DNA from: an uncultured Chlorobiaceae bacterium
Lineage (GTDB): Bacteria; Bacteroidota; Chlorobiia; Chlorobiales; Chlorobiaceae
Assembly (NCBI GenBank): GCA_903928225.1
Contig: CAIYPU010000088.1
Coordinates: 1 to 39,272, forward strand
Length of the DNA: 39,272 bases
Reading direction: 5' to 3'
The position numbers and the translations under genes were made by a program. The first letter of the stretch is position 1; each line of letters opens with the position of its first letter. The notes below the pieces were generated by a model. The model did not search any database. It was not told the DNA's origin and was given only the letters and a program-made list of their open reading frames with translations. This document shows, in pieces, positions 1 through 6,616 of this stretch.

Positions 1-798
1 TACTTCGACAGCATCGTCTGGCTGAACATCGACGGGGAAGCCTGGCGGAACGGCAAACAGGTGAAACCGAACGCCTTTTTCGGCGACAGGATCGTCCGTC
101 AGGCCATGACCTATGCCATCGACCGCCAGTCCATCATCGACGGGTTCATGGGACCTGAACACGCTACGATCGTGAACACCTCCCTCTCACCGGCATACAG
201 GGACATTGCCGACACATCTCTCGACCCCTACGATTACAATCCGGCTAAAGCATCTGAACTGCTCAGAACGGCAGGTTGGGTTCCCGGACCGGACGGCATC
301 CTCCGGAAAAACGGCATGAAGTTTTCATTCGAGCTTGCAGCGCCGGTCGGGAACCCAAGGCGCAACTATGCGGCGACCATAATCCAGCAGAACCTGCGCT
401 CCATCGGCATCGACTGCAGGCTGAAATTCGACGAAAGCCTCGTGTTCAACAAAAACCAGAACGAGTACCGTTACGATGCGGCGCTCTCCGGCCTTGCGGC
501 TGAAACGCTGCCGTTCCAGCTGGTGATCTGGGGATCGGATTTCGAGCACCGCCCCTTCAATTCCTCAGCCTTCAGGAACGGCGATCTGGATAACGTCATA
601 GCCCGGCTGAGCGGTCCGCTCCCTGACGAGCAGAAGAAAGAGCTCTGGAAACACTACCAGAAAATCCTGCATGACGAACAGCCGAGGACCTTCCTCTACT
701 ATTACGACGAGCTCGAAGGCTTCAGCAGCCGGGTGCAGCACGCCGAAGTCAACCTCATCTCGGCGCTTTACAACGCCTTCGAATGGACCATCCGCTGA
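1..798 (+). CDS. Peptide ABC transporter substrate-binding protein, C-terminal part
   Basis: The reading frame is open from base 1, so the N-terminus, including any signal peptide, lies upstream of the window. The visible 265 residues match the C-terminal half of family 5 solute-binding proteins (SBP_bac_5, DppA/OppA type): a segment reading RIVRQAMTYAIDRQSII, then a YNPAKASELLRTAGW segment, and a conserved end where the protein folds back to lobe I. Such proteins bind oligopeptides or similar solutes in the periplasm and deliver them to an ABC permease. No permease or ATPase gene follows; a strong stem-loop comes right after the stop. Family assignment is confident; the ligand cannot be told from this fragment. 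Confidence 0.85.
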   Translation, partial: YFDSIVWLNIDGEAWRNGKQVKPNAFFGDRIVRQAMTYAIDRQSIIDGFMGPEHATIVNTSLSPAYRDIADTSLDPYDYNPAKASELLRTAGWVPGPDGILRKNGMKFSFELAAPVGNPRRNYAATIIQQNLRSIGIDCRLKFDESLVFNKNQNEYRYDAALSGLAAETLPFQLVIWGSDFEHRPFNSSAFRNGDLDNVIARLSGPLPDEQKKELWKHYQKILHDEQPRTFLYYYDELEGFSSRVQHAEVNLISALYNAFEWTIR

Positions 799-803
799 CG
801 TCC

Positions 804-854
804 CCGGCGGCAGCTGCAGGGCGTTTCGTGCACTTGCCGCCGGAATCGATTTTT
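804..854 (+). terminator. Intrinsic terminator after the binding-protein gene
   Basis: A perfect 9-bp stem (CCGGCGGCA at 804-812, TGCCGCCGG at 835-843) with a 22-nt loop is followed by a short T run at 850-854. It begins six bases after the stop codon. The loop is long and the T run short, so the efficiency is uncertain. Confidence 0.6.
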
Positions 855-862
855 GTTATATT
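834..862 (+). promoter_or_regulatory. Candidate promoter of bchF-bchC-bchX
   Basis: TTGCCG at 834-839 and TATATT at 857-862 are separated by exactly 17 bases and sit about 60 bases before bchF. The -35 half overlaps the descending arm of the preceding terminator. The -10 match is 5 of 6 and the -35 match 4 of 6. No operator was recognised nearby. Confidence 0.45.
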
Positions 863-921
863 CATCCACTTTTTTCAAGCAGTTGCAGTCTTTCCGCCAC
901 TATCAGTGAATTTGCCGTTTT

Positions 922-1395
922 ATGCCCCGTTACACACCTGATCAGCTTGCACGCAGGAACGCGTCGGTCTGGACGAAAGTGCAGGCGATCCTCGCTCCCA
1001 TACAGTTTGTCATCTTCCTCGCCGGCCTGACGGTTACTTACCTGTACAAGGCCCATATCTGGATCGACGACTTCACCTGGATCACCTTTTTTGTCACGCT
1101 GAAAACCTTTATGCTCTTCCTGATTTTCATCACGGGAGGATTTTTTGAAAAAGAGGTGTTCGGTGCTTTCGCCTTCGCACCGGAGTTCTTCTGGGAAGAT
1201 TTCGGCAGTGCCATTGCGATGGTCGTGCACGTCTCCTATTTCATCCTTTTCTTTGCGGGTCTCGATCAGAACACACTGATCTGGACGGCGCTGCTCGCGT
1301 ACCTGAGCTACCTTGTGAACGCAGCGCAGTTCGTCATCCGCCTGCTTCTGGAAAAACACAACGAAAAAATGCTCAAACGGCAGCAAGCCGCCTGA
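922..1395 (+). CDS. bchF: 3-vinyl bacteriochlorophyllide hydratase
   Basis: BchF hydrates the C-3 vinyl group of chlorophyllide or bacteriochlorophyllide to a hydroxyethyl group, a step towards bacteriochlorophyll a and the antenna chlorophylls. The 157-residue product has the family length and the N-terminal signature RYTPDQLARRNASVW. Four membrane segments are visible at about residues 22-42, 54-73, 96-113 and 119-140, with conserved acidic and aromatic residues (FAPEFFWEDFG) before the third. Green sulfur bacteria also carry the paralogue BchV; adjacency to bchC and bchX argues for BchF. The ATG at 922 is the only reasonable start; no clear ribosome binding site is visible. It is the first gene of a bchF-bchC-bchX operon. 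Confidence 0.93.
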   Translation: MPRYTPDQLARRNASVWTKVQAILAPIQFVIFLAGLTVTYLYKAHIWIDDFTWITFFVTLKTFMLFLIFITGGFFEKEVFGAFAFAPEFFWEDFGSAIAMVVHVSYFILFFAGLDQNTLIWTALLAYLSYLVNAAQFVIRLLLEKHNEKMLKRQQAA

Positions 1396-1421
1396 GCCGA
1401 ACTGGTAAAAAAACTGAGCCC

Positions 1422-2426
1422 ATGAAAGCAAAAGCCATCGTCTTCAGGGGACCGAAGCAGATCGAGCTGAACGACGTGAAACTGAAACCGCTCTCCTCGA
1501 CCGATGTGCTGGTGGAAACCTGGTGGTCATCGATCAGCACCGGCACTGAAAAAATGGCCTATAACGGCATGATCCCCTCCTGGCCGTTCATCTTCCCGTT
1601 CATTCCGGGATACGAAACCGTGGGAAAGATCATAAAAGCCGGAGAGCATGTCAACCAGGGCCTGATCGGGAAGTTCGCCTATGTTGCGGGCTCTTTCGGC
1701 TACGAAGGGGTCAACGCGGCATTCGGCGGAGCTTCGGAGTATATCGTCTGCCCGGTTGACAGCATCACTACGCTCGACAACATCGAAAATCCAAAATGCG
1801 GTATCGCGCTTCCACTCGGAGCGACGGCCCTTCATATTGTCGACCTGGCCCAGGTTTCGGGAAAGAAAGTCCTGGTGCTCGGACAGGGGGCGGTCGGCAT
1901 TCTTGCAGTTGAACTTGCGAAACACATGGGGGCAACCCTTGTCGCCGCGACAGAGCCCTATCAGAACCGGCTCAACCTCTCATCCGCAGACATCAGGATA
2001 AATCCGGAAAAGGAGGACGTCTCCGTCGCCCTCGCAGGCCACGAGTTCGACGTGCTGATCGACAGCACAGGCGTCATGAGCGCCATCGACATGGGACTGC
2101 GCTTCCTGAAATTCCACGGGGTCGTCATCTTCGGCGGCTACTACCAGCGCATGAACATCGACTACTCCCAGGCCTTCCAGAAGGAGCTCTCCTTCATCGC
2201 CGCCAAGCAGTGGGCTAAAGGCGACCTCGAAAGGGTCAGGGAGCTGATAAGGCAGCGCAAACTCAACGCCGAGAGGATCTTCACCCACCGCGAAACTGTC
2301 GGAGGCGATATCACGAAAGCCTATCTTCAGGCCTTCAGCGACCAGGACTGCATGAAAATGATCCTCTACTGGAAAACGGATGATCCTGCTTCAGGAAAAG
2401 CCTGCGATATAACCGGAAACACCTGA
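1422..2426 (+). CDS. bchC: Bacteriochlorophyllide a dehydrogenase
   Basis: BchC oxidises the 3-hydroxyethyl group, made by BchF, to the 3-acetyl group of bacteriochlorophyllide a, using NAD+. The 334-residue protein is a medium-chain dehydrogenase/reductase. It has an N-terminal GroES-like part with a PFIPGYETVGKI segment and a Rossmann fold starting at VLVLGQGAVGILAVELA (about residues 148-164). The conserved STGTEKM motif near residue 40 is typical of BchC. It starts 26 bases after bchF and ends 6 bases before bchX, so the three are probably cotranscribed. Confidence 0.95.
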   Translation: MKAKAIVFRGPKQIELNDVKLKPLSSTDVLVETWWSSISTGTEKMAYNGMIPSWPFIFPFIPGYETVGKIIKAGEHVNQGLIGKFAYVAGSFGYEGVNAAFGGASEYIVCPVDSITTLDNIENPKCGIALPLGATALHIVDLAQVSGKKVLVLGQGAVGILAVELAKHMGATLVAATEPYQNRLNLSSADIRINPEKEDVSVALAGHEFDVLIDSTGVMSAIDMGLRFLKFHGVVIFGGYYQRMNIDYSQAFQKELSFIAAKQWAKGDLERVRELIRQRKLNAERIFTHRETVGGDITKAYLQAFSDQDCMKMILYWKTDDPASGKACDITGNT

Positions 2427-2432
2427 ACACCG

Positions 2433-3542
2433 ATGGCAGCGAAAACCATAGCGATTTACGGAAAAGGCGGCATCGGCAAGAGCTTCACGACCACGAACCT
2501 CAGCGCGACCTTTGCACTCATGAACAAACGGGTGCTGCAGCTCGGCTGCGATCCCAAGCACGATTCGACAACATCACTGTTCGGTGGCATCCCGCTTCCT
2601 ACGGTCACCGACGTCTTCGCCGAAAAAAACGCAGGCAACCGGCAGGTTGCCGTCAGCGATATCGTCTTCCGCAAGGATATACCCGATTTCCCACAGCCCA
2701 TCTACGGCATAGAGCTCGGCGGGCCGCAGGTCGGAAGAGGTTGCGGCGGAAGGGGCATCATTTCGGGTTTCGACGTGCTCGAAAAGCTCGGCATCTTCGA
2801 ATGGGATATCGACATCATCCTGATGGACTTTCTCGGCGACGTCGTCTGCGGCGGTTTCGCGACCCCGCTCGCCCGGTCGCTCAGCGAGCAGGTCATCCTG
2901 GTCACGAGCAACGACCGTCAGTCGATCTTCACCGCCAACAACATCTGCCAGGCCAACAACTACTTCAGGACCATCGGCGGCCAGTCGAGGCTCCTCGGCA
3001 TGATCGTAAACCGTGACGACGGCAGCGGCGTCGCGGAAAAATATGCCGAAGCTGCAGGCATAGCGGTGCTCATGAAGGTCCCCTACAATACCGAAGCCCG
3101 CGACCGGGACGACAGTTTCGATTTCGCGGTCAGGCTCCCGGAAATCGGCGCCCGGTTCCGCAAGCTCGCCACGGACATCCTCGAAGACCGCATCCAGCCC
3201 TGCGAAGCGAAGGGACTCGATTTCAGCCAGTTTGTCCGCCTTTTCGGCGAAGTAAGCGAGGAAGAACCCGTTCCCGCGACTCAGGAGGAACTCTTCGGGA
3301 ACAAGAAACCACCCCTTCGGCCATCGGAAGAGGAAAAACCAGTAGTGGAGAGCGACGACATGAAAATGGCGCGATGTATCGGCATGCTCGACGAAGAAGA
3401 GAAGGAGGTCTACCTCATGGGGGAAAAGGAACACCGGAGCACAAACGAAATCGCATCGCTCCTGCGCCTGACGGAAAGCGAGGTCGAAACGCTGCTCCTT
3501 CGCGCCCGAAAACAGCTGAAAAGGCTGTTCTTCGAACAGTAA
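2433..3542 (+). CDS. bchX: Chlorophyllide a reductase iron protein BchX with HTH-like tail
   Basis: BchX is the ATP-dependent iron-sulfur electron donor of chlorophyllide a oxidoreductase (BchXYZ), which makes the bacteriochlorin ring. It is NifH/BchL-like: P-loop GKGGIGKS at residues 10-17, and cluster-ligating cysteines expected at C104 (GRGCGGRG) and C139 (GDVVCGGFA). The core is followed by an acidic, proline-rich linker (about residues 272-309). The last 60 residues, 310-369 (bases 3360-3542), resemble sigma-70 region 4: LDEEEKEVYL, then NEIASLLRLTESEVETLLLR, then an ARKQLKRL end. I know of no described BchX with this tail. bchY and bchZ do not follow; the next genes are a defence operon. 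The start is the ATG six bases after bchC. Confidence 0.95.
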   Translation: MAAKTIAIYGKGGIGKSFTTTNLSATFALMNKRVLQLGCDPKHDSTTSLFGGIPLPTVTDVFAEKNAGNRQVAVSDIVFRKDIPDFPQPIYGIELGGPQVGRGCGGRGIISGFDVLEKLGIFEWDIDIILMDFLGDVVCGGFATPLARSLSEQVILVTSNDRQSIFTANNICQANNYFRTIGGQSRLLGMIVNRDDGSGVAEKYAEAAGIAVLMKVPYNTEARDRDDSFDFAVRLPEIGARFRKLATDILEDRIQPCEAKGLDFSQFVRLFGEVSEEEPVPATQEELFGNKKPPLRPSEEEKPVVESDDMKMARCIGMLDEEEKEVYLMGEKEHRSTNEIASLLRLTESEVETLLLRARKQLKRLFFEQ

Positions 3543-3963
3543 GCCCGGCAAAAAGAAAATTCCGGGGCTGTCGATATGAATGAACCAATATAATCATTTC
3601 TGCCGGTCATTTTTTCCAGCCGACCTGCCTCAACTCTTCAATGAGTTACTCCCCGGCGATCAGGACTTTTCCTGAACGGCATAAGGATTTGAATCAGAAC
3701 AATCCATTTGCCCACAAGCAGTTGTCTATGCTTAACTTTTCACGATATTGACCGGCACCCTACATCTCTTCTTCCCTCAGCCTCCCTCTGAACACTTTAT
3801 TCTATTTTTCGATCCGGAAAAAAGCTGAAGAATGGATTATTTCATTACTTCCTTTAACATTGAACAAAGCTATCTTTCATATCCAGAACAAGGCAGCACT
3901 ACCTGACACAGCTTATCGACTTCCGAACATATCGATCTACCGTTTTATTAATCTGACCCGGCA
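3543..3963. other. Intergenic region between bchX and jetA
   Basis: This 421-bp, relatively AT-rich stretch has no convincing gene. No strong terminator follows bchX. Weak promoter-like hexamers exist (for example TTGTCT near 3723) but none is good enough to call. It marks the junction between the pigment operon and the defence operon. Open frames crossing it overlap jetA out of frame and are not supported. Confidence 0.6.
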
Positions 3964-5412
3964 TTGGCTTTCGATTACACCACCCTCGACCTGCTCCGCC
4001 AGAACCACCCGGCATGGCGGCTGTTGCGCGCCCAGCATGCTCCTCTGGTGGCGTCGTTTCTGCATCGGGTGTTCATCGTTCCCAATATTCGTACCCTGTC
4101 GCAGGCGGACCTTGTCGAGAAGCTGGAGGACGAACTGTTCACCCTGCACCGACAGTATGGCGAAAATGCCTTCCCCGGTTCTGCTCAAAGTTACCTGAAC
4201 GACTGGGCGGACAACGACAAGGGGTGGCTGCGCAAATTCTATCCCGTCGGTGATGATGAGCCCCACTACGATCTCACCCCTTCCACCGAAAAAGCGATAG
4301 CATGGCTGGAGAGCCTCTCCGAAAGAGCATTCGTGGGAACTGAATCGAGACTTCTTACCCTTTTCGAACTGCTGCGCCAGATGAATACAGGAAGTCAGTC
4401 CGACCCGGAAATCAGGATTGCCGAACTGAAGCGGAGGCGCGAAGAACTCGATGCTGAAATCGAACGCATCCATGAAGGTGAAATCATCCTGCTCGACGAT
4501 ACGTCTCTCAAGGACCGATTCCAGCAATTTCTGCAACTGGCTCGCGAACTCCTTGCCGATTTCCGCGAGGTGGAGCACAACTTCCGCATGCTCGACCGGC
4601 AGGTACGAGAGCACATCGCTCTCTGGGAAGGGAGCAAAGGGATGTTGCTGGAAGAAATCATGGGCAAGCGCGATACGATCGCAGATTCCGATCAGGGCAG
4701 AAGCTTCCGTGCATTCTGGGACTTCCTGATGTCGCAGTCTCGACAGGAGGAGCTGACTATACTTCTCGAAAAAGTGCTGAGTCTGCCTCCGATTGCCGAA
4801 ATGGGCCCCGAACCCCGCCTGAAGCGGGTGCATTACGACTGGCTTGAAGCAGGTGAGCACACACAGCGCACGGTAGCCCGCCTTTCCGAACAGCTGCGCA
4901 AGTTCCTCGACGATAAGGCATGGCTCGAAAACAGGCGCATCATGGATATCCTGCACGACATCGAAAGCAAAGCCCTCGCCCTGCGCGAATCGATTCCCGG
5001 CGGCAGTTTCATGCCGCTTTCGGACAATTATGCAGAAATCGAACTCCCGCTCGAAAGGCCCCTCTACCGGCCACCGTTCAAGCCGTTGATCGAAAGCATC
5101 GCTCTCGACGAGGGCGACGCCGACATCGACACCGCCGCGCTCTATGCCCAGGTGATCGTCGATCGCGCCGAGCTTTCGCAGAACATCCGCAAGGCACTGC
5201 AAGATCGCAGCCAGATCAGCCTGGGAGAGGTGATTGCCCGCTATCCCATGAGGCACGGCCTGGCAGAACTCGTCACCTACCTCCAGATCGCAGGAGAGTG
5301 GCCGCACACGGCAGTGGATGAAGAGAGTGAAGAACGGATCGAATGGGAAGGTGAGAACAACGTGAAACGCCAGGCGAAGCTGCCGCGAATTATTTTTGTG
5401 AGGAATGGGTGA
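3964..5412 (+). CDS. jetA: Wadjet subunit JetA (DUF3375)
   Basis: JetA is the kleisin-like (MksF-type) subunit of the type I Wadjet complex, which senses and cleaves closed circular plasmids. The 482-residue product matches DUF3375 in length and in its opening pattern, LLRQNHPAWRLLRAQHAPLV, followed by helical and coiled-coil segments (about residues 140-240). A TTG at 3964 is used as the start: an in-frame stop lies at 3949-3951 and no ATG precedes the conserved N-terminus. No Shine-Dalgarno sequence is visible. It is the first gene of jetA-jetB-jetC-jetD, but a 571-bp repeat-rich gap separates it from jetB. Confidence 0.92.
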   Translation: MAFDYTTLDLLRQNHPAWRLLRAQHAPLVASFLHRVFIVPNIRTLSQADLVEKLEDELFTLHRQYGENAFPGSAQSYLNDWADNDKGWLRKFYPVGDDEPHYDLTPSTEKAIAWLESLSERAFVGTESRLLTLFELLRQMNTGSQSDPEIRIAELKRRREELDAEIERIHEGEIILLDDTSLKDRFQQFLQLARELLADFREVEHNFRMLDRQVREHIALWEGSKGMLLEEIMGKRDTIADSDQGRSFRAFWDFLMSQSRQEELTILLEKVLSLPPIAEMGPEPRLKRVHYDWLEAGEHTQRTVARLSEQLRKFLDDKAWLENRRIMDILHDIESKALALRESIPGGSFMPLSDNYAEIELPLERPLYRPPFKPLIESIALDEGDADIDTAALYAQVIVDRAELSQNIRKALQDRSQISLGEVIARYPMRHGLAELVTYLQIAGEWPHTAVDEESEERIEWEGENNVKRQAKLPRIIFVRNG

Positions 5413-5442
5413 GGGAGTGGGAAGTGGAAAGTGGGGAGTGGG
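5413..5442 (+). other. Potential G-quadruplex just after jetA
   Basis: Four G tracts (GGG, GGG, GGGG, GGG) with loops of 3, 11 and 3 bases start directly after the jetA stop codon. The tract is a run of AGTGG-like units, so it may simply be part of the repeat cluster. Folding in vivo is unproven. Confidence 0.35.
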
Positions 5443-5448
5443 ATATTT

Positions 5449-5576
5449 CAGCACTGAGTGCTGAGGACTCAGGACTGTGGGGGGAGGACTCAGCACTGAA
5501 GAAAGGACTGGGAACTGGATAAGAAAAAATGCTTAGTCCTGAGCACTCAGCACTCAGCACTGAAGAAAGGACTGGG
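5449..5576. repeat. Tandem CAGCACTGA-family repeats
   Basis: A 25-bp unit, ACTCAGCACTGAAGAAAGGA followed by CTGGG, occurs twice without mismatch at 5488-5512 and 5552-5576, a 64-bp period. Related copies surround it, including the perfect dyad CAGCACT-G-AGTGCTG at 5449-5463 and CTCAGCACTCAGCACTGA-like units near 5547-5563. There is no spacer diversity, so it is not CRISPR. It reads as dispersed low-complexity intergenic repeat DNA. Confidence 0.8.
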
Positions 5577-5652
5577 GGAAGATTTTGCTTGTTATTCCGG
5601 AGATTAAAGTTGTCAATTCCGGTTGGCACCGGTTAGCAGCAAGAGCTCCGAT

Positions 5653-5745
5653 TTTGTCATTCTGAGCAAAGCGAAGAATCCATAACATATTTTATAATAA
5701 AAAAATGGATTCTTCATTACGCTATGCTTCATTCAGAATGACAAA
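5653..5745. repeat. REP/MITE-like inverted repeat
   Basis: The left arm (5653-5683) begins TTTGTCATTCTGAGCAAAGC and ends GAAGAATCCAT. The right arm (5705-5745) is its imperfect reverse complement, ending TCAGAATGACAAA. An AT-rich 21-bp loop separates them. The outer 13 bp and the inner 11 bp of the arms pair perfectly; the right arm has about 10 extra bases in the middle. This TCATTCTGAGC-GAAGAATCC pattern resembles dispersed palindromic repeats of several bacterial phyla. No transposase is nearby. Confidence 0.75.
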
Positions 5746-5819
5746 CTTCTCTTCGAAATCGATTGCTGTTGATGCCGTGTTTATATCTGGAGACTGATGC
5801 TTGAAGAAAACGAAAGGAG

Positions 5820-5839
5820 GGCGGACATTCCTGTCCGCC
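5820..5839. repeat. Perfect 8-bp hairpin
   Basis: GGCGGACA and TGTCCGCC flank a TTCC loop. No T run follows, so it is not an intrinsic terminator for the plus strand. It is probably another dispersed palindromic element. Confidence 0.6.
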
Positions 5840-5983
5840 ATGCAAAGGCGAGTTGGATAATCCGTCCTCCATTCAGTTCAGGATTTCCCGGCTGAAAAAA
5901 AATTCCATGATACACGACAGTTTCATTAATGATAAATTAAAAATGAACTTACCGGAATACAGTCACTTTTTCGATATTCTTCG

Positions 5984-6616
5984 ATGAACCCGACTGATAC
6001 ACATACCCCTCGACCGGGAACTGCACCCCGTGAGCTTTCGCAGTTGGCGGTCGCCCTTCTGAAAGGGGTGATCTACCAGGAGGAAAGCCCCGCGCTATGG
6101 AATTCCCTCCTGAACCTGCAATCCGGCGTTCGGGACTATGTTGCCGTGCTTGGTCTTGACCTGATGCTCGACGAAGCCGAAGGGTATGCCTTCCTGCGCT
6201 CCCACTCTATGGACGAGGAAGAAAATGGCGACGCCATGCCGCGGCTGGTGGCCCGGCGGCAACTTTCCTATCCGGTCAGCCTTTTGCTCGCCCTGTTGCG
6301 CAAGAAGCTTGCCGAGTCCGATGCGGGCGGCGGAGAGACGCGCCTTATTCTTTCGCGTGACGAGGTGGCTGAACTGATCCGCATCTTCCTACCGGCAGGC
6401 AGCAACGAAGTGAAGCTCATCGACCAGGTCGATGCCACCCTGAACAAGATTGCCGAACTGGGCTTCATCCGCCGCCTTCGCGGCGAAAGGCAAATGATCG
6501 AGGTACGACGGATCATCAAGGCATTTATCGATGCCCAGTGGCTGGCCGATTTCGACCACCGCCTTGACGAGTACCGCCGTCTGGCCGGACAATCGACGGA
6601 GGAGCTGGATGGCTGA
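5984..6616 (+). CDS. jetB: Wadjet subunit JetB (DUF4194)
   Basis: JetB is the MksE-type (KITE) winged-helix subunit that binds the kleisin JetA and loads the JetC ATPase onto DNA. The 210-residue product fits DUF4194 in length, with a helical N-terminal half (SQLAVALLKGVIYQEESPALW) and a C-terminal winged-helix part ending in IEVRRIIKAFIDAQW. It starts at the ATG at 5984, after the repeat-rich gap, and without a visible Shine-Dalgarno site. Its stop overlaps the start of jetC by 8 bases, implying translational coupling. Confidence 0.9.
   Translation: MNPTDTHTPRPGTAPRELSQLAVALLKGVIYQEESPALWNSLLNLQSGVRDYVAVLGLDLMLDEAEGYAFLRSHSMDEEENGDAMPRLVARRQLSYPVSLLLALLRKKLAESDAGGGETRLILSRDEVAELIRIFLPAGSNEVKLIDQVDATLNKIAELGFIRRLRGERQMIEVRRIIKAFIDAQWLADFDHRLDEYRRLAGQSTEELDG

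Larger units (their letters stand above)
5413..5983. other. Repeat-rich gap between jetA and jetB
   Basis: This 571-bp stretch has no gene. From the left it holds a G-rich tract, a family of CAGCACTGA-type repeats, a dyad made of TTTGTCATTCTGA arms, a short perfect hairpin and then an AT-rich stretch up to jetB. The other joints of this operon overlap, so the gap looks like inserted repeat DNA. A secondary promoter for jetB-jetC-jetD could lie in the AT-rich end (5890-5980), but no clear hexamer pair was found. Confidence 0.7.

Noticed and set aside
2433-3542. Frameshift or gene fusion artefact as cause of the BchX tail
   Set aside because: The frame is continuous with a plausible linker and ends at a single stop; no separate start or ribosome site precedes the HTH-like part.
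3937-5496. 519-aa open frame on the minus strand over jetA
   Set aside because: It runs through the repeats, shows no family features and lies fully antisense to JetA (DUF3375).
5449-5576. Possible CRISPR array
   Set aside because: Repeats are few and irregular, spacers are made of the same repeat family, and there are no cas genes.
5820-5839. Hairpin as intrinsic terminator inside the Wadjet operon
   Set aside because: No T run follows on either strand; it fits a dispersed palindrome better.
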